In this document: positions 26,142 through 37,366 of the stretch, in pieces
How the letters are laid out: every line of letters begins with the position of its first letter
Numbering within the stretch: the first letter of the stretch is position 1
Assembly (NCBI GenBank): GCA_014529385.2
Contig: CM043969.1
Span: 18,212,446 to 18,276,445 of the forward strand
Direction of reading: 5' to 3'
Source of the DNA: Adiantum capillus-veneris
Lineage: Eukaryota > Streptophyta > Polypodiopsida > Polypodiales > Pteridaceae
DNA length: 64,000 nucleotides
Translations under genes and position numbers: made by a program
The notes under the pieces: generated by a model
Told to the model about the DNA's origin: nothing
Seen by the model: only the letters and a program-made list of their open reading frames with translations
Database searches by the model: none

Positions 26142-27358
26142 GCTTTTATTGCTTCTCAAAGAAAGGGTGGTAACAGCAATGCGGCCACTTCTTATGGTTC
26201 TGCTGCGAGTGGCAAAACTTCTGTTCCTAATGCTTCTGCTGGCAGCAATTCGTCTGGAAACTTTGGTGATAAGGGCAAAAAGAAGATGCGTTGCCATTAT
26301 TGTAAAGCTAATGATCACTTGATCAAGTCGTGTCCTAAGTTGAAGTCCAAAGAGACTAAGAAGAAAGAGGGTGGTTCCACTGCAAATGCTGGTTCCACTA
26401 CAAATGCAACCATTGTTGAGTCTTCTGTGAAAGGAGACTATGTTGCTGATGTTGATGCAGAATGGGCTTTTAGCGCAGAGTGCACTTACAATCCTGTTGT
26501 CCATGATGCATGCTTGTCAGTTGCTGCAGATTCACATGTGTGGTATTTCGACAGGGTGCTACAAAGCACATTACCTTACATCGTGAATTGTTAACCTCTC
26601 TCGAGTCTGTCCCTCATGGGAATTCAGTCACTTGTGCCAACAATGCCTCTTATTCGGTTCATGGAGTTGGAAAGATTGTGCTCACTGCTGCAAATGGCAG
26701 TTCCTTCACACTTGTTGATGCACTTTATGTACCTGGGATCAAGAAGAATCTCTTGTCTGTATCCGCACTTGCTAGACTTGGACTTGTAGACAAACTTGTG
26801 GATGACAGATGTACAGTTCATGATCTCAGTTTTTGGTGATGAAATTGCTGCATCTGACCTTTTGTGTCGTGGGCTGTATAAGCTCACTTTGTATGACAAG
26901 TGTGGACAAAATTTTACAAATGCTGTTACAGATTCAAGGGCTATTTCAGATACAAAACTTTGGCATGCACGTTTTGGTTATCTGAATTTTGCCGGTTTGC
27001 TGCGTTTGCAGAAATCTGATATGGTTGCTTCTTTGCCGCCTCTTGAAGCACCTGTCAAACATGTTTGCGAAGGTTGTATTTTGGGTAAGATGCAGCGTTC
27101 TAAGTTTCTAAAGGATGGTTCATTTCGGGCCACATGCAGGTTGCAGCTTGTGCATAGTGATGTTTGTGGGCCCATGCAAACTCCGTCCTTGGGCAATAAC
27201 TTGTATTTCGTGACTTTCATTGATGATTACTCCAGGCATGCATTGGTATTTTCGCTTAAAGCGAAGTCTAAAGTTTTTATATGCTTCAAACAATTTCTGG
27301 CTATGGCTGAAAATGTCTCGAAATGGGCACCCTCCGTTCCGATTGAGGGGGGGAGTAT
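26142..27358 (+). pseudogene. Copia zinc knuckle, protease and integrase N-terminal part of copy B
   Basis: The protease active site is broken: the run tcgacagggtgct lacks one T relative to copy A (tcgacagtggtgct), so DSGA is frameshifted at about 26552. Another frameshift is near 26830 (extra T). The pre-integrase segment LWHARFGYLNFAGLLRLQKS and integrase HSDVCGPMQTP with FIDDYSRHA follow. A further shift at about 27330 disrupts the segment with the second catalytic Asp. Confidence 0.9.
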
Positions 27359-28113
27359 ATGTCTCATGAATTTAATGCATTTCTGGCTAGTCGTGGGATA
27401 AAACACCAATGTACAGTGCCTTATACACCTCAGCAAAATGGTGTTGCTGAGAGAAAAAACAGGTCATTTATGAAAATGGCACGATGTATGGTCAAAAGCC
27501 AAGCTTTGCCGCATTCTTTTTGGCTTGAGGCCATCATGTGTGCCACTTATGTACTAAACAGGTGTCCTACGAAAGCTTTGCAGTCTATTACTCCATATGA
27601 AGCATGGCATGATAGAAAGCCTTCTATTGAGCACATGCGTGTTTTTGGTTGTTTGGCATATGCTTTGGTGCCACAAGTGCAGCGCATAAAATTGGATGAT
27701 AAGGCTGTCAAATGTATTTTTGTTGGTTATAGTGCTGAAAGCAAAGGTTACAGGTTGTATCATCCGCAAACAAAACGTATTCTGGTTTCACGAGATGTAG
27801 TGTTTGTGGAAGATTCTGTTCAACCCTTGTTGCCATGTACTAGAGACAATAATGTAAGCTCACAGGACATTTATGACACTTTGTTGCCTCTTTTCAGTGG
27901 TGGAAATACAAATGTAATTTCCAATGAGGCAAATGTACAGCCTATGGGGGTTTCTAAAAATGTTACATATCAGCCTATTACTGATGCAAATGTACATGAT
28001 GTACTTGATGAGGAAAGGGCTGAAAATGAGCAGGCTAGAGGCATGCCAAAATGGCTGGTGCACACTTTGTGTGACAGTAAATTGGATGCACCTTTGTCTA
28101 GTCGTACTCGTTG
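27359..28113 (+). pseudogene. Copia integrase C-terminal part of copy B
   Basis: Open for 251 residues: SHEFNAFLASRGIKHQCTVP, PQQNGVAERKNRSFMKMARC (third catalytic Glu), then FWLEAIMCATYVLNRCPTKA and VFGCLAYALVPQ...FVGYSAESKGYRLYHP, the usual Copia integrase C-terminal segment. It ends at TGA where the frame would continue RGSRHASYAS, so another single-base stop separates integrase from reverse transcriptase. Confidence 0.9.
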
Positions 28114-29719
28114 AGGCTCTCGCCATGCATCTTATGCATCAGATTGTTATGCTTTGGCTGTGTCTAGCTTTCATGATGTTGAGGAGCCTCTGTCTATTGA
28201 TGAAGCACAAAATTCAGAAATTTGGATGGCTGCCATGCAATCAGAATATGATGCACTTATAAAAAATGACACATGGACTTTATGTGATTTGCCTCTTGGA
28301 AAAAAGGCCATTGGTACGAAGTGGGTTTAAAAGTTGAAACGCAAGCCAGATGGTGAGATCGATCGCCATAAGGCTCGACTTGTTGCAAAGGGTTATGCAC
28401 AGAAAAAATGCATAGATTATGAAGAGACTTTTGCTCCCATTTGTCGTATGACTACTGTGCATTTTCTATGTGCATTGGCAACTCATTTTGGTTGGGATGT
28501 ACATCAATCAGACATTGTTACTGCTTTCTTGAATGGTGACATATTTGAGGAAGTTTATGTAACGCAGCCTCGCGGTTTTGTCATAAAAGGACAAGAGGAC
28601 AAAGTGTGCAGATGTAAGAAGTCTTTGTATGGGTTGAAGCAATCTTCTCGTTCTTGGTATGAGAAAGTTGACACTCATTTGGTTAAATGAGGCATTCGTA
28701 ACAGTCCAACAGAAAGCACATTGTACGTAAAGCGTGAGGGTGATGTACTTCTCATTGTGGTTCTTTATGTCGATGATTTGTTTATCACTGGACCAAATGA
28801 GAGACATATTGCTGAATTTAAGGCTTATTTGAATGCTACTTTGAAGATGAAAGATTTGGGGCTGTTGCATCATTACTTGGGTATACAGTTTAAGCAGTGT
28901 GATGGTGGTATTGCCTTGTGTCAGAAAAGTTACATTGAGACATTGCTATGTAAGTTTGGACTTGAGGATTGCAAACCTATTGCCACTCCCATGGAAACAG
29001 GTTTGAAGTTGAGTCTACATGATGCTGGCGATCCTGATGATGTCACTCTTTATCAAACTGCTGTTGGCTACCTCATTTATGTATGCAACACGAGGCCGGA
29101 TATTTAGTTTGCAGTCTCACAGGTCAACAGATTTATGCATAGCCCAGGGTCTAAGCATTGGCAGGCTGTCAAGAGGATTTTCCTCTACCTTAGTGGCACT
29201 TTACATCTTGGCTTGTTTTATCCCAAGGGGAGATCATTGCCGCCAAACTTACATGCTTTTTTGGACTCAGATTGGGTTGGTTGTTTTGACACGCAAGTGT
29301 CCACAAGTGGTTTTTGTTTCATGCTTGGCAGTTCATGTATATCATGGTTGAGAAAGCAACAACCTACTGTGGCCACTTTGAGTTGTGAGGCTTAGTACAG
29401 GGTAGTCTTCACAACTATGGTTGAGTGTGTATGGCTCAGACGCCTTATGGCTGATTTGGGTGTTGGACAAGACACTGCCAACACTATCTACACTGACAGT
29501 CATAGCGCATTGGCAGTTGCGAGGAACCCAGTTTTTCATGCTCGCACAAAGCACATTGAGGTGCATTACCACTTTGTCAGGGAGAGGCTATGAGCAGGAG
29601 AGATCGGCTTGGCTTATGTGCCAACACAGGACAACCTTGCATATCTTTTCACAAAGGCATTGTCTCCTGAGAAGCTTGAAGCTTTCTGCAAAGCTTTGGG
29701 CTTACTCCCCTTTGTGGAC
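28114..29719 (+). pseudogene. Copia reverse transcriptase and RNase H of copy B
   Basis: The frame shows MQSEYDALIKNDTW, KWV (stop) KLKRKPDGEIDRHKARL, KGYAQKKCIDYEETFAPICR, DIVTAFLNGDIFEEVYVTQP, and the catalytic LYVDDLFITG (YVDD intact). RNase H follows: DSDWVGCFDTQVSTSGF, TLSCEA (stop; GAG in copy M), and ARTKHIEVHYHFVRERL (stop) AGEIG. It ends FVD at about 29719. At least five stops break it, several one base from a Gln, Glu or Ser codon. Confidence 0.93.
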
Positions 29720-29783
29720 TGATCATGTCCTCGGGGCATGGCACTTCCCTTTACTCATGGGCAGCTCTCGTTCACCGCATCAC

Positions 29784-29796
29784 TCCAGGGGGGATT
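29784..29796 (+). other. Polypurine tract of copy B
   Basis: ccaggggggattt precedes the 3' LTR. The same tract is present in inverted orientation in copy M. Confidence 0.85.
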
Positions 29797-30023
29797 TGTT
29801 ACCATATACATGTGGTAGTGATGTGTGTGAACATGCTAGGACCACCGGGGCATTTTTTCCCTCTTTAGGAGGTTTTTTCCCCCGAGCATTGTATATACAC
29901 CCATCACTCTAGGGCTATCCATCTTTCCATTGCACACTAAGTAATACACTCTCTATTGTGTGCCTTGAGCTTCCTTCGTCTTCTCCAAGCTGTGTGCGTT
30001 TCTCTGCAACCCTAATTCCAACA
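29797..30023 (+). repeat. 3' LTR of Copia copy B
   Basis: 227 bp, TGTTACCATATACATGTGG ... CCCTAATTCCAACA, followed by the target duplication AAAAT. Confidence 0.97.
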
Positions 30024-31109
30024 AAAATGTCTCTCTTGATGGGAGAAACCATAATACAAAGCCTTTTGGAGGGGGGACCGGCTCCATGCAAATCCGGTCC
30101 TCAACTGTTGTCAATAGCTTAATTTCTCTCTCTTTTGAAGTATTGTTCATGCTATCTAACTAGGTGTTATGCTTTTTGTTTCTCTCTCCACCCAAGCACT
30201 CTTGTTATTCTCATTAGGAATCTATTCTAATGAAATGCTCACTATGTTCATGCTATTTTCTGCTACACACAAGTTACTAAGCCATTAAATGTTACAACAG
30301 ACATGACTAGCCATAGTCTCAAAAAGGGCTCTGTTGGATCTAATTTCAGAGCCTAGGCTGCAAAAACAAGCCAAAAATGGCTCCACAATGACATACAATG
30401 GCATTATCCGCAATACAACCTACATCCAAAACGTGAAGTTGTCATTGCAAGACCACAAGACATACGCTCAAATAGGTGCCAATGAGTATGCAAGCAAAAA
30501 CACAAAACCAACTCCCTACAGAGAGTAAAACACCCTCAACAGAGCACAAGCACTCTCTAGTGCTAGTCACGCATAAACCATATGCATCCAAAACTCCCAC
30601 CAGAACTGTAATGGCTATCACTGCCAACAATGTTTGTAGATCTGCTTTGTCTAGATGTAGCAAACCAACTCCAAAAGCACTCTAAAATACCACAATATGC
30701 ATACACGGTCTACATATCTATCTACAACTTCTCAAATACCCTACAACTAGTCAAAAAATATATTTCAAACCATTCATAATTTGCAAAATGCATCAATTAA
30801 TGGATGTAGGGTGAATAGATTTGTACAAGGGTGAAGACATCGTGTTTCACGGTTGTACATACAAGCTTTAGTAGCCACTTACGACAGCATTGGCCTTTAA
30901 GTGGGAGATTTTTGGGTAAAGGCCTTATGGATGGCACCCATGTGACCCTATCCCATTAACCCCTTTTGTATACTAATGGTTCTTTTTCTATATACAAAAG
31001 CAATAAAGGACACATGCATACCAACTCCTTCTTACTATGTGTTTCCCCCAAAGATTTGGCCTCCGTTCCTCTTCTTCTCCTCCTTCTCATACACTCGAGC
31101 ATGGGCCCT
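30024..31109. other. Flank of copy B: probable rest of Gypsy LTR, then unrecognised DNA
   Basis: The first few hundred bases should be the continuation of the interrupted G1 LTR, because copy B is bounded by a target duplication. No gene is recognisable. The run aagtgggagattttt at about 30900 looks like a polypurine tract, but no LTR pair was found. Confidence 0.4.
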
Positions 31110-31137
31110 CGAGCCCCACACAAACTTCTTGTGAGCC

Positions 31138-31436
31138 AATGCCTTTGTGAGTAGATCTAATAGGTTGTCCTATGTCAACACATAAGTCAAGCTAATCTCT
31201 CTTGCTCAGAGACTCTCCCTAACATAGTGATAATGCACCTCAATGTGCTTTGTGCAAGCATGACCAATTGGTTCCTCACAAGTTCCAATGCCTTTGTGAA
31301 TAGATCAATAGGTTGTCCTATGTCGGCACACAAGTCAAGCTAATCCCTTCTGCTGAGAGCCTCTCTCTCACATAGTGATAATGCACCTCAATGTGCATTG
31401 TGCAAGCATGAAAAATTGGGTTCCTTGCAAGTGCCA
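31138..31436 (-). pseudogene. Tandemly duplicated Copia RNase H fragment
   Basis: Two diverged copies of a 149-bp unit (31138-31286 and 31287-31436) both match the RNase H end of copy M (18310-18480; minus-strand HARTKHI, HYHYVRERLSAGEI, LADLFTKAL). They carry frame breaks. This is a broken duplicate of a related Copia element. Confidence 0.8.
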
Positions 31437-31449
31437 ATGCGCTCTATAT

Positions 31450-31585
31450 TTTTCCTTTCTACAATGCCATTTTGTTAAGGTATATATGGCTTTGCACATT
31501 GGCTTTTTATCCCATGACTCGCCAAAATACATTGAGCTCTTTAGACATATACTCCCCTCATATCAAAACAAAGGGTGACCCCACT
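31450..31585 (-). pseudogene. Copia integrase fragment
   Basis: On the minus strand it reads GEYMSKELNVFW and, after a stop, NVQSHIYLNKMAL. This matches the segment GEYMSHEFNAFL...QCTV.YTPQQNGV of copies A and B with several changes. Lying next to RNase H sequence shows internal deletion or rearrangement. Confidence 0.65.
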
Positions 31586-31589
31586 ACAA

Positions 31590-32535
31590 CAAGATCAATT
31601 TTCAGCCATAAGTACCTTTGAGGGGAGTATCAATGCCAATAGGAAATACTGTGATCCAAAGTAACTTTGTTGTACCTTAGAACCCACGTGCTTTCCTTCC
31701 GATGAGATTCCTTGGTTTTTTTGGAGAGCTTGTCTATCACTCCAACTGCAAAGCAAATATCTTGTCTATTGCTACACAAGGAACTTAAGCTTTGTTAAGT
31801 TTCGTATAATTCTTAACATCCTTTAAGGGTGAAGAGTTTTCCATGGAGATTTTAGCATTGGTCTCCATGGGAGTGATCATAGGCTTGTAGTCTAGCATCC
31901 CAAATGCCTTCAGATTTCTATTGCATACTTTTGTTGAGAAATGAAGACACCATTTAAATTTTCCATACCTCAATTCCCAAGCAATAGTGTAGAAGCCCCA
32001 AGTCTGTCATCTCAAATTCTGAGCTTAGACTCTTGCCAGTTTCACCAATGTATTCTTTATGATCACCTATGAGGATCAAGTCATCTGCATACAAAATAAC
32101 AATGGTATACATTTCATTCTTCCTTAGAAAAGTCATGCTTCCATGAGAAACACTTCCTCTAAAACCAAGATTTAAATAAAAAAACTATCTACACTTTCAT
32201 ACCATGCTCTTGGCACATTCTTTGGGCCATACATTGCCTTTTTCAACTTGAAAATATTATTTTCTTAATGGGGAACTCAATCCCTAATAATTGAGTTACA
32301 TATACTCCTCCTTAAGAGATGGCCATTTAGAAAAGCTAATTTTACATCCACTTAGAAAAATGGTCAAGTTGTAGCAACAGCCAATGCACGTGTCATGTGA
32401 ATAGTGGTCATGTGAGCTGTTGGAGCAAAGGTTTCACTAATGTCGAAGCCTTCAACTTGTGAAAAGTCTTTCTTTTCTAATGAGTTATTAGCCTTGTACT
32501 TGGCTTTCCAAATCCACTTTGTGCCAATTGTCAAG
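31590..32535 (-). pseudogene. Copia reverse transcriptase fragment (element E)
   Basis: Read on the minus strand: GTKWIWKAKYKANNSLEKK and FDISETFAPTAHMTTIHMTR (32530-32364), then VILYADDLILIG (YADD catalytic motif, about 32100), FEMTDLGLLHYCLGIEVWK, and PMITPMETNAKISMEN (about 31870). It ends near VGVIDKLSKKTKESHRK (about 31740). There are several frame breaks, and Tyr-Ala-Asp-Asp replaces the usual Copia YVDD. Its 5' side abuts the LTR of element C. Confidence 0.82.
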
Positions 32536-32940
32536 AGAGAGAAGGAGAGAGCTTGAGCACTTGTAAGCACGCGTGCACACACACACACACACACACAGAC
32601 GCATGCACGCATGTGCGCATGCACGCGCACACACACACACACACACAGATGGAGTCAAAAGGTTGTACTTATTCTTCTTCACTAACTCAAGATAAGAGGT
32701 CTACAAAACATAAGGGAAATTACAATGTAAAAAGGAACTAGTACAATGGTCTATTTGTAAGCTGCTAATGAGTGAGGTGAGTAGATAAGTGTGCCATCAC
32801 TTTGGTAGGTAAGCCCACTCGGTGTAGTACAAAGTAGCATCATTGGTGAAGATATACGTATCCACCAAGGTGTGCCAGTGATGATGACTGTTAGTGGTAG
32901 TCATCCAGGAGTCATACATGTTGAGCTTGACATCTCAACC
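32536..32940 (-). repeat. 3' LTR of Copia element C, containing an (AC)n run
   Basis: On the minus strand it begins (G)TTGAGATGTCAAGCTCAACA and matches the LTR of element D (55132-55475) for most of its length. An interrupted (AC)n tract at 32571-32648 lies near its 3' end where D has only a short gt run. The inner end near 32536 is inferred from where similarity to D stops and reverse transcriptase of E begins. Confidence 0.75.
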
Positions 32941-32952
32941 TCCCCCTCAAGC
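32941..32952 (-). other. Polypurine tract of element C
   Basis: On the minus strand gcttgagggggagg precedes the LTR. Element D has gcttgaggggtaat in the same place. Confidence 0.7.
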
Positions 32953-32992
32953 TTAACACCATATCTCATATGCCAAGCATCGCTCAAAATTG

Positions 32993-34260
32993 TCATAGAT
33001 TCTCCGCCCCAAGGGCCTTCATGAAGATAGTTGCAACCTGCTCATCTGTTGCCGCATACTCAAGGTCGATGTCGCCTACCAAGACCCTCTCTTTGATGAA
33101 GAGATAGTGCACCTCAATGTGCTTTTTCCTAGCATGAAACATTGGGTTTTGTGAAAATTGTATGCTACTGAGGTTGTCACAATAGACTGCATAAACTATC
33201 TCATTAATCCAAATGTATAGCATAATTCTAGACGTGAGATGGTCAAGTAGATTAAGCTGCCCACAATCTTCTTGTACATGGTAGCATTCTCAAGCACTTG
33301 ACCTGCATCATTCCCCAACTTCAAATTTTGATCTAAGAGCATTGCAATTGACTTACAATCATCCATACCATACTTTTTTAACATATCCAAAGCATATTGT
33401 CTCAGTGACAGCCATACACCCTCTTTTGTGTGAATATTTCAATGTCCAAGAAATACCACAAGTCTCCCAAGTCTTTCATCTCAAACTCTTGCAAAAATAG
33501 AGCTTGTAAACCCTCTACTCCAGCCACATTATAGCCTCCAACAATCAAATCATCCACATAAATGCATATCACCACAATTCTTGCCTCATTCTTTTGCACA
33601 TATATACATGATCCTCTTCCTTCATGAATCTCATTGTCGGCATTCATCCATGTCCAACTCTTTTGGGTGGCAGCATCAGATGTGTCAAAGTCCAATGAAA
33701 TGAGGAATGCAACAATCCTCTCAACCAAGCTCTAAATGCTTGCTTCAGCCCATACAATGCTTTCTTTAACCTGCATACAAGGTCACTTAGCCTCATATTT
33801 GCATAACCTTGTGGCTGCTCCATATACACAACTTCCTCCAAGTCTCCATTCAAAAATGTATTATCTACATCCATTTGATTCAACACCCATTTTAATGAGG
33901 CAGCCACTGCAATAAACACATGAATGGTAGTCATGTTGGCTACGAGGTTGAATGTCTCCTCATAATCAATCCCATAAGTCTGTGCATAACCTTTGGCTAC
34001 AAACCTAGCTTTGTACCTTCTCACACTGCCATCAGCATTATGCATTATTTTATAAACCCACTTACACCCAATTGCCTTTTTACCTTTTTGGTAATGGCAC
34101 CAATTTTCATGTTCCATTCCCATCAAGTGTAGCCATCTCTTTAGCCATAGCTTGTGGCCATTTTTCTTCTTTGATAGCATCCTCAAAACATGTGGATTTC
34201 TACCTCCTTTGTAATATTTTCCATATATGCACAATGACAAGCCACATAACTATCATAAGT
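32993..34260 (-). pseudogene. Copia reverse transcriptase and deleted RNase H of element C
   Basis: It reads KKAIGCKWVYKIMHNADGSV, RYKARFVAKGYAQTYGIDYE, MDVDNTFLNGDLEEVVYMEQ, KKALYGLKQ, and the catalytic ICIYVDDLIVGG (YVDD intact) near 33555. After SLIYLTISRLELCYTFGLM the sequence jumps to IYAVYCDNLSSIQFSQNPMF. By comparison with D about 300 bases holding the RNase H core are missing. Stops and frame breaks are present. Confidence 0.9.
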
Positions 34261-35488
34261 CAATATTTGCACACATAATTTCTTACTCTTTTTGACCTGT
34301 GTGGTCTAGGATCACTTCCAAGTGCCTTGTTAGTTGCTTGTATCCTTCTTGCACCCGGAGTCTTCACAGAGGGAATGCCAAAATCCTCATCCAAACTTTT
34401 CTCAGAACCACTACTATTGCCATCATCATAACCAACACTCAAATTTGGCAACTTAGGGGCATCATCAACGTTTTCCTTCCCTTTCCTTGATACATTTGAA
34501 GAGTCAGCAGAACTCACTCTTTCACATAACCTACCACTATATGGATTCTCATCATGATCTACACTAGATGACCCTTGTGACCCACTCAAAACTTGTGATT
34601 GTGCACTTGTATCTTTTGCAGCCACATTTTCTCTTACATCAATCCCCAAATATCTTATATCAGCAAACCAACTTGTCATTTCATAAAAAACAACATCCTT
34701 GCTCACCCTCACTTTACTTGTGATAGGATTGTAACACTTGTACCCTTTCTGCTCAAGGGAATAGCCAATGAGCACACATTTTTCTGCTTTTAGATCAATC
34801 TTACTTCTTAGCTCATCTAGAACATGCCAGATAAGCAATACATCCAAACACTTTAAAATCTAACACATCCAGTTTTCCACCATTAAACTTCTCTTTAGGT
34901 GTCATATCATGTACGATAGCAGTAGGGGTCCTGTTCATAATATACACTCCTATAGCAACGGCCTCAACCCAATAACAATGAGGCATGTTCTTCTCATTCA
35001 TCAACATTCTAGCAACCTCTGGAATGTGCATGTTCTTCTGCTTAGCAACACCATTTTGTTTGCGGAGTATACCTGCATGAAAACTTCCTTTGAATTCCAT
35101 GCATTTTTAGAAAACCAATGAATTCATTGGAGAAATATTCTCCCCCTCCATTTGACCTCGGGTACTTTACATGTTTCCCAATCTATTTTTCAACCATAAC
35201 TTTGAAATTCTAAAAATGCATAAGCACCTCACTTTTTTGCTTCATGAAATAGATCCATACCTTCCTCCTATGGTCTTCAATGAAACCCACATAGTATTTA
35301 CATCCACCCAATGATGCAGTCTTTGTCGGACCCCATACATCTATATGCACTAAATCCAATGGATTCCTGCTTACATGCTTATCATGAGGAAAGGATGCTT
35401 TTGCATGCTTTCCAAATTGACAAGCTTCACAAACTTTCTGCATTTCAGCAACTCTAAATGAAGGTAAACATGTAACCATCTCTTTAGT
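34261..35488 (-). pseudogene. Copia integrase of element C
   Basis: Pre-integrase CEACQFGKHAKASFP, then HIDVWGPTKTASLGG with FIEDHRRK (first Asp kept). The second catalytic Asp segment reads RSNGGGEYFSNEF where relatives have RSDGGGEY, so Asp is Asn. The Glu segment reads QNGVAKQKN where relatives have NGVAERKN, so Glu is Lys. The C-terminal part PHCYWVEAVAIGVYIMNRTP and KVFGCIAYLACSR is typical of Copia integrase. The catalytic triad is lost twice over. Confidence 0.88.
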
Positions 35489-35960
35489 CTACATCATTTT
35501 TAGCCTCTGCAAATTTACCTGACCAATACGGTTGTGCCAAATCTCAATGTCTAGAACAACACTTGCACCTCGTGCAATCACGAAAGCATTCACCTTGGGC
35601 ACATTTATATCCACCAAAGTAAACATTATGTCCACTTTCTTCCCTTGTGCAACCAGCCTTCCATTCTTCTTATGCTCTTCGACAAAGAGACCATTGGAGT
35701 TAAACCTGACCTGCAAACACTGCTCAACTATTTGCCCAACACAAACTAAGTTCTTTGTAATGTTGGGTACATGTGGTACATCAACCAGGTACTTCACTTT
35801 ACCATCTTTTATAGTCAATGGAACATTTCTTGTATGCATAATGGGATGTGCAGTACCAAAACTTTGTAAAGTTTCCATTCCTTGAACCACTCACCATGAC
35901 TAGTCATGTGATTCGATGCACCAAAATCCACATACCATACATTATCACTGGATTTTGCCA
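35489..35960 (-). pseudogene. Copia protease of element C
   Basis: The active site region reads NVWYVDFGASNHMTSHGEWF: DSGA has become DFGA, one base change (TCT or TCC to TTT). The following VQGMETLQSFGTAHPIMH and DVPHVPNITKNLVCVGQIVE fit the rest of a Copia protease and pre-integrase linker. Confidence 0.85.
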
Positions 35961-36853
35961 CATTTGCAGACATAGTGTTTAGCATGTGCTACACCACAAA
36001 TAGCCTCTCAAGCTCATCTACATTTTTTGATAGTGGTTGCATAATTGTTTTGATGCCTCCTATCTAGACAATCATGCTCAAATCGACCATGTCTTCCACA
36101 AGCCCAGCATACTACATTTTCATGTTGACCTGCATTATTGCAGTGCACACATTTCCATTAGACTCCCCTTGCCTTGAAAATTTCCTCGACCACCTATGTT
36201 TTAACCTTCGTCCATCCATGACCTGTATCATGTCCTCTTCCTCAATTGTTAAGAAGGACCTGATCAAAATTGTTTCCACCTTGCGTAGAGGAGTCTTTCT
36301 CAAGTTCCTTCTCTTCCACTAGCAGTAAGGACACCAAAATCTATGAATCAGGGAATGTTTCCTCGAAGATGGATGCCAATTTTGAACTGTTTGTATTCTG
36401 AACCCAAATCTCATTAACAAACTTCTACTTTGTCATCATCATCGATGGTAACAACAATCAATGCAAGTGACTCACATATGTTCTTTATCATCAGTGAATA
36501 GTCATTTTTGATGGACAAGTCTTTCTTCTGCACAGTCTTCAACTACTGCTTCCTTGCCTTTGTCTTGGTGGTCACATCTAATGATAGTAAAGTGTCCCAA
36601 GCCTCTTTAGGGGTATGGGCATCTTGTATATGCCTAATCATAGCTCTCAATCCTAATCTTTAAACGTCTTTATTTGTGCAACACTTGTACCTTCCTCTGG
36701 TAGTGGTGGTGTTATCTCATGGTCTCCATCAATGTAGTCCCAATAACCTTTGCTTATAAGGAAATTGGTCATTTTGAACTTCCAAGCGCATGGAAGTTGT
36801 TCTTGTTCAAAAAATTTGGTTAAGCCCATCATTGTTGGACGACATGTTTCCAA
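35961..36853 (-). pseudogene. Copia gag of element C
   Basis: It opens METCRPTMMGLTKFFEQEQL, with CAWKFKMTNFLISKGYWDYI, a typical DUF4219/UBN2 gag opening. The zinc knuckle reads CWACGRHGRFEHDC, with Arg where the His ligand is expected. Stops and frameshifts break the middle. Confidence 0.82.
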
Positions 36854-37100
36854 CCCTTCACCAAGTCTTTGATCAGCCTGCTAAAAATAGTCAATAACCA
36901 CCAATAACCATAATCTACATACATACACCTATTTCACTGTGCTAAATAGTATTTGTGCACACTGCAACTGAATGAAAGATTTATGCACCACCAATATGCA
37001 GATTTGCCAAATCCTGAACCTTGGCATTTCACAGGTGAACGCACTTTAACTTCAAAATGGGGGTCGAAACAAAAGGAATCACCTAAAAAAAGAATCACTT
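36854..37100. other. No gene recognised
   Basis: Upstream of element C on its own strand. It bears no similarity to the C/D LTR and shows no PBS. Confidence 0.4.
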
Positions 37101-37109
37101 CAATTGGAG

Positions 37110-37366
37110 ATCATTAATGATGGCTCTCCATAACTAGCTACCTGTTCAACCCTCATTCCCACGATGGAACTACTGCATTTTTGTATCCAGATGTGTATTT
37201 TTTCAGCCATACTCTAGACCTTGATTCCTCTCACATTGAGCATGCAAATCAGCCCTACATCTACCCCTTGGTGGCCATCACCAAGGACCCCTCATTGAGA
37301 CAAATCCAAAGGTGCATCAAATCAGCCTTGGAGGTGCTTCATTTTGAAGAGCTACCGTGGTGACAT
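37110..37366 (+). CDS. Unrecognised coding-like segment
   Basis: The plus frame is open from about 37127 to a TGA at 37361-37363, without an ATG start (the frame has TTG at 37181). It reads FNPHSHDGTTAFLYPDVYFF and YPLVAITKDPSLRQIQRCIK, ending ALEVLHFEELPW. Composition is balanced rather than repetitive, so this may be a terminal exon or a transposon fragment. I recognise no family. Confidence 0.25.

Larger units (their letters stand above)
24904..30023 (+). mobile_element. Copia copy B: complete nested element, 5120 bp
   Basis: Two 227-bp LTRs in the same orientation bound a gag-pol interior with PBS and polypurine tract. The flanking five bases are AAAAT on both sides (24899-24903 and 30024-30028), a target site duplication. 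By eye the LTRs differ by about nine substitutions and a shifted T-run. Stops and frameshifts throughout show it is no longer autonomous. Confidence 0.97.
32993..36853 (-). mobile_element. Copia element C, gag-pol interior
   Basis: From 36853 downward it carries gag, zinc knuckle, protease, integrase, reverse transcriptase and part of RNase H, followed by the 3' LTR at 32940. No 5' LTR or PBS was found above 36853, so it is probably 5' truncated. The sub-parts are listed separately. Confidence 0.85.

Noticed and set aside
30895-30925. Polypurine-like aagtgggagattttt before TGGG
   Set aside because: No matching LTR partner found; possible but unsupported.
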